DNA from: Mycobacterium sp. 1274761.0
GTDB lineage: Bacteria > Actinomycetota > Actinomycetes > Mycobacteriales > Mycobacteriaceae
DNA length: 64,000 bases
Assembly (NCBI RefSeq): GCF_001668615.1
Contig: NZ_LZMC01000002.1
Location: 1-64,000 of the forward strand
Direction: 5' to 3'
Under the pieces are notes generated by a model. It did no database searches. It was given only the letters and a program-made list of their open reading frames with translations, and was not told where the DNA came from. Below are positions 18,284 through 26,390 of this stretch, piece after piece (position 1 is the first letter of the stretch; each line of letters opens with the position of its first letter). A program made the translations under genes and the position numbers.

Positions 18284-18299
18284 GGCGCACGCTGGGCAA

Positions 18300-19097
18300 T
18301 CAGCCAAAAAGTGGAAGGCGGCGCTGCTCGGCGAGTTCGTTTAGCGCCGTCTGCATGATCGACCGGACATGCGCGTCCACCTCAGCGATGTCGGGATCGT
18401 CACCGAACCGTGCGGCGATGTCGATCGGGGGGAGCACCCGCGTGACGATCTTCGTCGGCAGGGGCAGGTTGATGGGGATGACCGCACTGATCCCGAACGG
18501 GAAGCCCACGGTGATGGGCAGGATGTCGGACCGGAACCGACTGAGTCCGAGCCGTTTCGCGATCCAGGTGCCGCGCGTCAGGAAGAGCTGGCTCTGTTGC
18601 CCCCCGATCGACACCACCGGAACTATCGGTGCGCCCGCCGCCACGGCCGTGGCCACGTAGCCGGTGCGCCCGTTGAAGTCGATGACGTTCTCGCGCAGTG
18701 TCGGCCGATAGGCGTCGTAAATGCCGCCGGGAAAGACCAGTACCACCCCGCCCGACTCGATCGCTTCGGTGGCTATCGCCCGGTTCGCCGGAATGACTCC
18801 GATGCGCGACATCCAGTCACCAATGGGACCAGTGAACAAGGCATCGTGTCCCAGCGTGAGCACCGGACGGTCATAGCCGAAGCGGTCGTAGAACGCAGTG
18901 CTGAAAATCAACGTGTCAAGGGTAAGGATGCCGCCGGAGTGGTTGGAGACGGCCAATGCGCCGCCGCTCTGCGGGAACGATTCCATGCCGTGCACTTCCC
19001 ACCGAAACCAGCGCCTGCCGATGGGGCGGGCGGCGTTGATCAGCTGACGGATTGCGTTCGGGTCCCAGCCAGATCGGCGGTTGCCGGTGGCGTCCAT
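18300..19097 (-). CDS. PlsC-like 1-acylglycerol-3-phosphate-type acyltransferase
   Basis: The 265-residue protein belongs to the lysophospholipid acyltransferase family. NHSGGILTLD is the modified NHxxxxD catalytic block and VLVFPGGIYDAYRP is the substrate-binding block. It acts on acyl-CoA and a lysolipid or similar acceptor, probably at the inner face of the membrane. It is convergent with the WS/DGAT gene. A copy of the shared 16-bp operator lies 78 bp upstream and a strong inverted repeat lies in the 5' leader, so it probably belongs to the same regulon as the P450 operon. Confidence 0.87.
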   Translation of the reverse strand: MDATGNRRSGWDPNAIRQLINAARPIGRRWFRWEVHGMESFPQSGGALAVSNHSGGILTLDTLIFSTAFYDRFGYDRPVLTLGHDALFTGPIGDWMSRIGVIPANRAIATEAIESGGVVLVFPGGIYDAYRPTLRENVIDFNGRTGYVATAVAAGAPIVPVVSIGGQQSQLFLTRGTWIAKRLGLSRFRSDILPITVGFPFGISAVIPINLPLPTKIVTRVLPPIDIAARFGDDPDIAEVDAHVRSIMQTALNELAEQRRLPLFG

Positions 19098-19127
19098 GAG
19101 AAGAGTCCTCGACTGTTTGCGTGTTGT

Positions 19128-19144
19128 TCCTGCACTCTGCAGGA
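19128..19144. repeat. Inverted repeat in the leader of the PlsC-like gene
   Basis: TCCTGCA-CTC-TGCAGGA is a perfect 7-bp inverted repeat with a 3-base loop, 31 bp upstream of the ATG at 19097. It could be a second operator or an RNA hairpin in the 5' leader. No U-tract follows on either strand. Confidence 0.5.
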
Positions 19145-19174
19145 CGTTCGGGCACTCTTCCGCAGTTTACCTAA

Positions 19175-19190
19175 GAACAAGCATTTGGTC
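19175..19190. promoter_or_regulatory. Copy of the 16-bp operator upstream of the PlsC-like gene
   Basis: GAACAAGCATTTGGTC on the plus strand is 13/16 identical to the site at 6743. On the minus strand it is directly followed by TAGGTA, a possible -10 for the acyltransferase gene. Confidence 0.55.
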
Positions 19191-19333
19191 CATCGGCTCC
19201 GCCACCGGCCCATGATTGCCGGATGTGAGCGGTGGGCGCATCTGAAGTAGCTGCATCTCAGGGAGTCTCGAATACGGATCAGCCTGGCGCAGATCCCGTC
19301 GTTGCTCGGCGTTGGCGTCGGAGTCGACTGGCG

Positions 19334-20638
19334 TTACACGTCGCGCTCGACGACACCGCGAAGCATCGTGTCCCGGACGTGTGTGAGCGACTGGCGCGTG
19401 CCCAGTTCGCGAAGGATGTTTTCGGGAATCCAGCCGATCCCGATGACGGCACGAGCCAGCAGCTCGTTGGACGGGCTGTCGATACTGATCTCCCCCGTCC
19501 GTAAGCCCTGCGCCAACATGCTTTTCATCTGCCGCACACGCTTGGTGAACAGCCAGCCCGGGTTCGGGGTGTCCGGAGGAGATTGCCGCATCCAGGCGAG
19601 CTGAATGCGGAATTCGTCGCCGAACCGGTCCATCGCGTTGGTATTGATCCAACTCAGCGCATCCAACTTCTCGACGAGCGTGGACTCGGCACCCAGCACC
19701 TTGGTCCAGCCCATGGCGACCTTCTCGCCGAACGACTGCATGATCGAAGCCAGCAGTTCGTCCTTCGACCCGATCAATCGGTACACGGTGCCCGTCCCCA
19801 TTCCGGCTGCCGACGCGATGTCACGGATGGTTGTGACCTCATATCCCTTGCGGCCGAACTCCGCTCGCGCAACTGCGCGCACATGGGCTGCCTTGTCGTC
19901 GGTCTCGGCCTCGCTGTCGTCGGTCCAGGACCGCACGACGGCGTCGGCCGCGAGGAACGCCGCGGACTTGTCGAGATCTTCATCGGTCGGGGGCACGGCC
20001 GCCAGCCCTTCCAGGATGATCCGGCACATCAAGGTGGCCACCTGGTCCGGGCCGGCGTTCTGCCGGATCACGTCGAGGCCGACCTGAAGCATGGTCTGGA
20101 CGATCCGGTCGGCCAACACAGGAAGGTCGACGTCCGATCGGATATAGCCGCTCCACCTGGCCGCCCGCAGGGTTTGCAGCATGGCCTGCAGCATGTTCGT
20201 CGGCCTGCGCTGGGCCAGCGATGTAAGTTCGCGATTGCTGCTCGGCCCTTCGTAGAACGACATCTGCAGCGCGGCCCGGTGTGTGACACCGCACTGCGCT
20301 ATTGCCGTACTCAAGTCCACGATCCGATCGAAGGCCGACAGCGGGGACGGGTCGTCCAGCTTGACTTGAGCCTGCTCGGCGATCCGGTCGAGGTCCTCGT
20401 GATAGCGGCGCAGTAACTCCACGAGAATCGCTTCTTTGGATTCGAAATGATGGTAGAGGCTGCCTGGCAGTATCCCCGCGGCGTCGGCGATCTCCTGCAG
20501 CGATGTCCGCAGACCGGAGGTGGCTATTAGCGAAGCCGCCGTCTGGAGGATCTCGGTGCGTCGAGTGCCGTCGTCATACGCGTGACCGGTGGCCGCGGGG
20601 CGAGATGCGCGCTTCGGCGGGCTGCGCCTGGCTGTCAC
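19334..20638 (-). CDS. Tandem TetR-family regulator (two TetR units in one chain), Mce3R-like
   Basis: The protein has about 434 residues from the GTG at 20638. It holds two complete TetR helix-turn-helix units. The first has TSLQEIADAAGILPGSLYHH near the N-terminus and the second has TTIRDIASAAGMGTGTVYRL in the C-terminal half, each followed by its own all-helical ligand-binding region. The same double layout is known for Mce3R of M. tuberculosis (about 406 residues), a repressor of lipid-metabolism genes. Orthology is likely but not shown. The frame stays open upstream to 20872 through probable promoter DNA, so the shorter start is preferred. It is divergent from a mycofactocin-type SDR, and operator-like sites lie in the shared gap. 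Confidence 0.85.
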   Translation of the reverse strand: MTARRSPPKRASRPAATGHAYDDGTRRTEILQTAASLIATSGLRTSLQEIADAAGILPGSLYHHFESKEAILVELLRRYHEDLDRIAEQAQVKLDDPSPLSAFDRIVDLSTAIAQCGVTHRAALQMSFYEGPSSNRELTSLAQRRPTNMLQAMLQTLRAARWSGYIRSDVDLPVLADRIVQTMLQVGLDVIRQNAGPDQVATLMCRIILEGLAAVPPTDEDLDKSAAFLAADAVVRSWTDDSEAETDDKAAHVRAVARAEFGRKGYEVTTIRDIASAAGMGTGTVYRLIGSKDELLASIMQSFGEKVAMGWTKVLGAESTLVEKLDALSWINTNAMDRFGDEFRIQLAWMRQSPPDTPNPGWLFTKRVRQMKSMLAQGLRTGEISIDSPSNELLARAVIGIGWIPENILRELGTRQSLTHVRDTMLRGVVERDV

Positions 20639-20694
20639 ATCGCGACGTCCCACGACTCCTCCAACGACTTCGCTCGTGCCATGAGCCAAGCGGC

Positions 20695-20720
20695 GACCCA
20701 ATGTTTGGTAAACGCTACCA
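20695..20720. promoter_or_regulatory. Candidate operator region of the tandem TetR gene
   Basis: GACCCAATGTTTGGTA (20695-20710) matches the 16-bp motif at 11/16 positions, and overlaps a second inverted repeat, TGGTA-AACGC-TACCA (20706-20720). Both lie 57-82 bp upstream of the regulator's GTG in a 299-bp gap that holds no gene. Confidence 0.35.
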
Positions 20721-20830
20721 GATGGGAGCCCGATTGGACGGTCTCTACCTGCTGAAATGCAACTGAAGCGTCGCGACTGGGAGAGGTGTTTGGCAGATGT
20801 CGTTCCACACCCGTGCCTCGAGGTCTGGCA

Positions 20831-20859
20831 AACCAAACTTTTGTCCCGTCTGCTATAGT
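20831..20859 (+). promoter_or_regulatory. Promoter of the mycofactocin-type SDR with an operator-like site
   Basis: An extended -10, TGCTATAGT (hexamer 20854-20859), has no good -35. The -35 and spacer region is occupied by AACCAAACTTTTGTCC (20831-20846), which on the minus strand matches the shared 16-bp motif at 11/16. Confidence 0.4.
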
Positions 20860-20937
20860 CTGTAACCTGCATACCTTAGGTTCGGGCATCGAGCGGGTGC
20901 GCGAAATTCGGCGCGCCGCACAATCCGCGGAGGGCGA

Positions 20938-21819
20938 ATGGCTGGACGACTCGAGGGCAAGGTCGCATTCATCACAGGTGCGGCGCGGGGGCAGGGACGT
21001 GCTCACGCCATCGCGATGGCCAAGGAGGGAGCCGACATAATCGCGGTCGACATCTGCCGCGATATTCCGTCGAACCCATACCCGCTGGCGACTCCAGACG
21101 ACCTGTCGGAGACGGAGCGTTCGGTCAAGGAAACCGGGCGCCGTGTGGTGGCGAAGATCGCCGACGTCCGCGAGCGGCACGAACTGCGTGAAGCCGTCGA
21201 GGCGGGCCTGGCCGACCTAGGAAAAATCGACATCGTCTTGGCCAACGCCGGCATTCTGCCGATGGCGATGAGTCGACCACACGATGCGATGTCGTTCGTG
21301 GACGCCAGTGATGTCGACTTGCTCGGCGTGATGAACACCGTCGCCGCTACCATCCCACATCTACCCAATGGATCATCGATCATCATCACAGGTTCGACCG
21401 CCGGAATGATCCGCGGCACCACTGACAACCCGAATATGGGACCCGGTGGCCGTGGGTACGGCTGGAGCAAGCGGGTCCTGATGGAGTATGTCGAAGAGAT
21501 GTCGATGGCGCTGGCGGAGCGGATGATTCGAGTCAACGCGATCCACCCGACGAACTGCAACACACATCTGTTGCAGAACGACGGCATGTACAGCATGTTC
21601 CGTCCCGACTTGACTCAAGCGGGTAAGCAAGCCACACGCGAGGACGCCGAGCCGCTGTTCACCATCTTCCAGGCCATGCCGATTCCCTACATCGAACCCG
21701 AGGATATGGCCAATCTCGCGGTGTTTCTGGCCAGCGCCGAAAGCCGCTACATCACCGGACAGCAGATCCGTGTCGATGGTGGCTCACTTCTCAAGTGGCC
21801 CAACGGCCCTGGGGGATAG
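20938..21819 (+). CDS. Mycofactocin-coupled SDR family oxidoreductase
   Basis: The 293-residue SDR has TGAARGQG, the insertion VDICRDIPSNPYPLATPDDL after the second strand, ANAG, a catalytic Ser in TGSTAG, and YGWSKRV. That insertion is typical of mycofactocin-dependent dehydrogenases, in which the nicotinamide is thought to be buried and re-oxidised by mycofactocin. GGAGGG precedes the ATG. It probably oxidises a secondary or primary alcohol. No mycofactocin biosynthesis genes are in the window. It is divergent from the tandem TetR gene, its likely regulator. Confidence 0.88.
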   Translation: MAGRLEGKVAFITGAARGQGRAHAIAMAKEGADIIAVDICRDIPSNPYPLATPDDLSETERSVKETGRRVVAKIADVRERHELREAVEAGLADLGKIDIVLANAGILPMAMSRPHDAMSFVDASDVDLLGVMNTVAATIPHLPNGSSIIITGSTAGMIRGTTDNPNMGPGGRGYGWSKRVLMEYVEEMSMALAERMIRVNAIHPTNCNTHLLQNDGMYSMFRPDLTQAGKQATREDAEPLFTIFQAMPIPYIEPEDMANLAVFLASAESRYITGQQIRVDGGSLLKWPNGPGG

Positions 21820-21881
21820 ATCACTCATTCGGCACGATTGAGGAAGCCGAACACTGTCGCCTGCGAAGGTTCTTCGAGATC

Positions 21882-21895
21882 GCCTCGCGCGAGGC
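21882..21895. repeat. 14-bp perfect palindrome
   Basis: GCCTCGCGCGAGGC lies 62 bp after the SDR stop and 50 bp before the P450 fragment. It could form a small hairpin in RNA, but has no T-run. Confidence 0.35.
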
Positions 21896-21944
21896 CTCAC
21901 CCCGCGGATCTGCATGCACCCAGCGCGAACCAACTGAGTAGCAT

Positions 21945-22040
21945 CACGGCCCCGCGGAGGCCCGCCGGTATCGCTACGAGCCGACATTCATCATGCGCGG
22001 GCTGGCCGAATTGCACTTGGAGTTCAAGCCGATTCCCTAG
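21945..22040 (+). pseudogene. 3' remnant of a cytochrome P450 gene
   Basis: The frame encodes a 31-residue tail ending at TAG. Its first 28 residues match the C-terminus of the P450 at 15572-16843 at 27 of 28 positions (shared HGPAEARRY, YEPTFIMRGLAE and LHLEFK). There is no start codon, haem motif or upstream P450 sequence. It is the leftover 3' end of a lost or translocated paralogue, and marks a deletion junction just upstream of about 21940. Confidence 0.85.
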
Positions 22041-22061
22041 TTCGGCGGCTAGTTTGTTCAC

Positions 22062-23534
22062 ATGAGCAGGATGGCGGCCGACTATGCGGGCCGGCTTGCC
22101 GCTGCGTATCTCCTGTCGGTCAGCGCGGCCGTCGCCATCTTGATCCCTCTCGGCGGCCAGGCCCTCACGGGCGCGCACAACTATTTCACGACGACGAACA
22201 TCGTCGCGTCCGCCGTCCTTGTCGCCATCAGTACGATCGTGGTCGTCATCGGCGGCATCATGAACATAATTCCGACCCTTCGTTGGTTCAGCGCGGGCCT
22301 GGAGCCTGACGACAATCAGCGAAGGGCGTTGACCAGGCTGCTGACTCGCCAGTCCTCGCTTCTCGCGGGCACCTGGGTTGTCAGTGGCGCAATGTCCGTC
22401 TTGATAAACCACGACGGCGGCATCCCGGTGATTGTGCCGACCGCCTTGGGGGTGATCTTGGGCGGCTCTGCGGCAGCGGGCATCGCGCTTCTCCTGACAT
22501 TGAGGATCGTTCGGCCGATCCTGGCGGCCGCGACCAGCACCTCCGAGCGCCTCATCGCCGCACCCGGAGTGCTGGCACGGCTCATCCTGCTGTGGCTCCT
22601 GTGCAGCGCGCTGCCATGTTTCGTCATCGTGGCACTCGTCGTGGTGCGGTCGAACGGCTGGCTGATCCCGCGTACGGCGTCGGTAGAGATGGCCGTGCTG
22701 GTGATCGCACTCGCCGCTGTGGTGCTGGGAATGCCGACGATGATTCTCACCTCGAGGTCGATATCCGATCCGATCCACGACGTTGTCAAAGCCATGGCGG
22801 AGGTGGAGCGAGGACGTTTCGATACCGAAGTCGATGTCTTCGAGCGGTCCGAAATCGGCAGGCTGCAAAGCGGTTTCAATCGCATGGTGGCCGGGTTGGC
22901 CGAGCGGGAACGGGTGCGTGACCTGTTCGGTCGCCACGTTGGCGCCAACGTCGCGCGGCGGGCCATCGAAGAGGGCGCGACGATGTCGGGCGGCGTCGAG
23001 GAGACCGCGATCCTGTTCATTGATTTGACCGGGTCGACGGAGCTGGCGGCGAGCCGTCCGCCCGAAGACGTCGCCGAGGTGCTTAACGATTTCTTCCGGA
23101 TCGTTGTCAACGCCGTCGACGCGCGCGACGGGATGATCAACAAATTCCAAGGCGACGCCGCGCTGGCGATCTTCGGCGCCCCGTTTCACAGCGACAGTGC
23201 TGCGTCGGCCGCGTTGGCGACGGCACGCACACTCGCGGAGGAACTGCGTGAGCTGCCGCGGGTCGACTTCGGGATCGGCGTTTCGGCGGGGCCGGTCTTC
23301 GCGGGCAATATCGGCGCCGAGAACCGCTACGAGTACACGGTGATCGGTGATCCGGTGAACGAGGCGGCGCGGCTGGCCGATCTTGCGAAGAAGTCGGAAG
23401 GACGGATCATGTGCGCCTCCGCTGCCGTTGACCGGGCCGATGCCGGCGAACGCAAACATTGGGCGGCCGCGGGCCGCGAGGTGTTGCGGGGGCGCACCGA
23501 GGCCACGGAGATCTACAGGCCGGTGGGAGAGTGA
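22062..23534 (+). CDS. Membrane-bound class III adenylate/guanylate cyclase with HAMP
   Basis: The 490-residue protein has about six N-terminal membrane segments (residues ~10-240), a HAMP linker (SISDPIHDVVKAMAEVERGR) and a C-terminal cyclase domain. Metal-binding Asp residues are visible in LFIDLTGSTEL and NKFQGDAAL, and the transition-state Asn/Arg in PVNEAARLADLA. The architecture matches the Rv1318c/Rv1319c/Rv1320c/Rv3645 type, so cAMP is the likely product. It is 17 bp upstream of patA, whose product is controlled by cAMP, suggesting a local signalling unit. Confidence 0.92.
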   Translation: MSRMAADYAGRLAAAYLLSVSAAVAILIPLGGQALTGAHNYFTTTNIVASAVLVAISTIVVVIGGIMNIIPTLRWFSAGLEPDDNQRRALTRLLTRQSSLLAGTWVVSGAMSVLINHDGGIPVIVPTALGVILGGSAAAGIALLLTLRIVRPILAAATSTSERLIAAPGVLARLILLWLLCSALPCFVIVALVVVRSNGWLIPRTASVEMAVLVIALAAVVLGMPTMILTSRSISDPIHDVVKAMAEVERGRFDTEVDVFERSEIGRLQSGFNRMVAGLAERERVRDLFGRHVGANVARRAIEEGATMSGGVEETAILFIDLTGSTELAASRPPEDVAEVLNDFFRIVVNAVDARDGMINKFQGDAALAIFGAPFHSDSAASAALATARTLAEELRELPRVDFGIGVSAGPVFAGNIGAENRYEYTVIGDPVNEAARLADLAKKSEGRIMCASAAVDRADAGERKHWAAAGREVLRGRTEATEIYRPVGE

Positions 23535-23542
23535 AGCGGTAG

Positions 23543-24549
<1,007 letters not shown>

Positions 24550-24550
<1 letters not shown>

Positions 24551-25368
24551 TGCGGGCGCCGCTGAGCAAGAACACCCGGCTGTGCATATCGCTGGCGGCT
24601 AGGCCAAGCAATATCGGGACCAGGTTTCACAATTACTTGTACGACGTGCTGGGGCTCGACTTCATCTACAAGGCGTTCACGACGACCGACATCGTCGCGG
24701 CCATCGGTGGTGTACGGGCTTTGGGTATTCGTGGCTGCTCGGTGTCGATGCCGTTCAAGCAGGACGTGATCCCGCTGGTCGACGAGGTCGATGACTCGGT
24801 GCAAGCGATCGAAACAGTCAACACTATCGTCAACGATGACGGGTATCTGACCGCGTCGAATACGGATTACCTTGCGGTGCAACGGCTCATCGGGGAGCAC
24901 GGTCTGCAGGCCTCGCAGTCGGTGCTGATCTACGGCAGCGGTGGCATGGCTCGGGCGGTGGGTGCAGCGTTTCGTGACAGCGGTTTTCGCGAGGGTGTGA
25001 TCGTCGCCCGCAATGAGCAGACCGGCGCCGCGTTGGCGCGCCGGCTCGACTACGACTATGCGGCGGAGGTCGGTTCACGCACGGCCGACGTCATCGTCAA
25101 CGTGACACCGGTCGGGATGGCGGGCGGCCCGCAGGAGCGGGACAGTGTCTTCGACGCGTCGATGATCGAGAAGGCGGACACTGTCTTCGACGTCGTCGCG
25201 ATGCCGTCGGAGACACCGCTTATCGCCGCAGCCCGCCGGGCGGGGGTGAAGGTGGTCACCGGCGCGGAAGTGATCGCATTGCAGGCCGCCGAGCAGTTCG
25301 AGCGCTACACGGGTGTGCGGCCGACGGCCGAGCAGGTGGCAGATGCGTCGGCGGTGTCGCGGGCCTGA
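24550..25368 (+). CDS. Shikimate 5-dehydrogenase-like oxidoreductase
   Basis: The 272-residue protein has an AroE-like catalytic domain (VSMPFKQDVIPLVDE, with the Lys of the AroE family, and NTDYLAVQ) and a nucleotide-binding domain with YGSGGMARAV. It would reduce 3-dehydroshikimate or a similar quinate-type substrate. The sequence is divergent, so it may be an AroE paralogue, not the main shikimate enzyme. The ATG overlaps the patA stop, so it is co-translated with the acetyltransferase. The functional link is unclear. Confidence 0.82.
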
Positions 25369-25370
25369 AG

Positions 25371-26054
25371 CTAGGGCGCTGGAGTGATCGTGGTCTGGTC
25401 GTCGATCACCTTGGTGGCGTCGGCGAGGACGCCCATCTGATCCTCGGTGCCGTCGGCGTTGAGCTGGAGGACAAAAAGGCCGTCGGCGGCCGGGATGGTC
25501 ACCGTCTTCTGTGCCACTGCGTGCCTGACACCCTTCTTCATATAGGTGCCGCCCACCTCCCAGGCGTCGAAACCGCCGAGCTTGCTCGGCTGGCCGTCAC
25601 CGCTGCCCTCAAAGCCGGGAAGGTTCTTCATCTCGCCGGGTGCGAACTGGAGGATCTTGGCCGGATCGACGTTGCCAGTGAGCTTGGAGAGCAGCGCGAT
25701 GATCGTCGGCGGATGGTCAGCCATCGCCGGGTCTCCGGTGTACTTGATGCCGCCCCAGGCCCACTGAGGCGTCTGCGGACCCAAGTCCTCCCAGCCCGGA
25801 GGGAAGGGAAGGTTGATTTCGGGAGACCCGGGATCGCCACGCTTCACCGGCGTTTCGGTGATGCCGTTCTGCTTGATGTAGTCGGGGATCGTGGGGCTGG
25901 GCTTTGCGACCTCCTGCGACGGGGCGGCCGAGGTCTTCTTGGTGGAACTCGAGGTGGTCGGGGCTGCCTTCTTTTCATCGGATCCACAGCCAGCCAGGCT
26001 AAGTCCGACCATGATGGCCAGGATCGCGATGCCGCCTGCCCTCAGTTTTGTCAT
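25371..26054 (-). CDS. LpqN/LpqT-family lipoprotein
   Basis: The 227-residue exported lipoprotein starts MTKLRAGGIAILAIMVG and has a lipobox LSLAGC, followed by a Ser/Thr/Lys-rich linker and a globular domain (LPFPPGWEDLG, a hallmark stretch of this family). The ATG at 26054 has GGGAGA upstream; the open frame continues to 26168 without a better start. The protein is anchored outside the membrane; its role is unknown. It is related to LpqT at 48680-49354. It is convergent with the AroE-like gene (2-bp gap) and divergent from the PE-PPE-domain gene. Confidence 0.88.
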   Translation of the reverse strand: MTKLRAGGIAILAIMVGLSLAGCGSDEKKAAPTTSSSTKKTSAAPSQEVAKPSPTIPDYIKQNGITETPVKRGDPGSPEINLPFPPGWEDLGPQTPQWAWGGIKYTGDPAMADHPPTIIALLSKLTGNVDPAKILQFAPGEMKNLPGFEGSGDGQPSKLGGFDAWEVGGTYMKKGVRHAVAQKTVTIPAADGLFVLQLNADGTEDQMGVLADATKVIDDQTTITPAP

Positions 26055-26252
26055 TGAGTCTCCCGAGTCGGTGGAAATCTGCGCCATGAGCCTACGGTCG
26101 GCAAACCGCCGACGTGGGGAATTCGCGGCGAAGATCGGCGACGCCGCCCTGGCCGAGGCGCACGTCAAACGGTTTTGCCTTCGCGGGATGGACAGCCGTT
26201 GCTGGTTGCAGTCAGCAGCTTCTGAGTTCTGCTGAGAAAAACCTAAACTTTC

Positions 26253-26270
26253 GCTGTACCTTCGCTGTAC
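26253..26270. promoter_or_regulatory. PhoP-like 11-bp direct repeat
   Basis: On the minus strand this reads GTACAGC-GAAG-GTACAGC, the same 7+4+7 layout as the M. tuberculosis PhoP site TCACAGC-N4-TCACAGC, with five of seven bases matching in each half. The plus strand shows an 11-bp tandem repeat, TTCGCTGTACC, at 26250-26260 and 26261-26271. It lies 120 bp upstream of the PE-PPE-domain gene in a 336-bp gap with no other gene. Confidence 0.45.
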
Positions 26271-26390
26271 CTTTCATGGTTTGTAGGGCAAAATGCAGGT
26301 GTACTGCGAGGTGGGGACCTGCAGTGGCTGAAGACATCGTCGCTCAGGTTGTGCGGTGCGATTCTTAGAGTGGGGAAGGGTTAATCCTCT

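Noticed and set aside
20639-20872. 78-residue N-terminal extension of the tandem TetR protein
   Set aside because: It runs through operator-like repeats and the promoter region of the divergent SDR, and its residues are low complexity and unlike any TetR leader.
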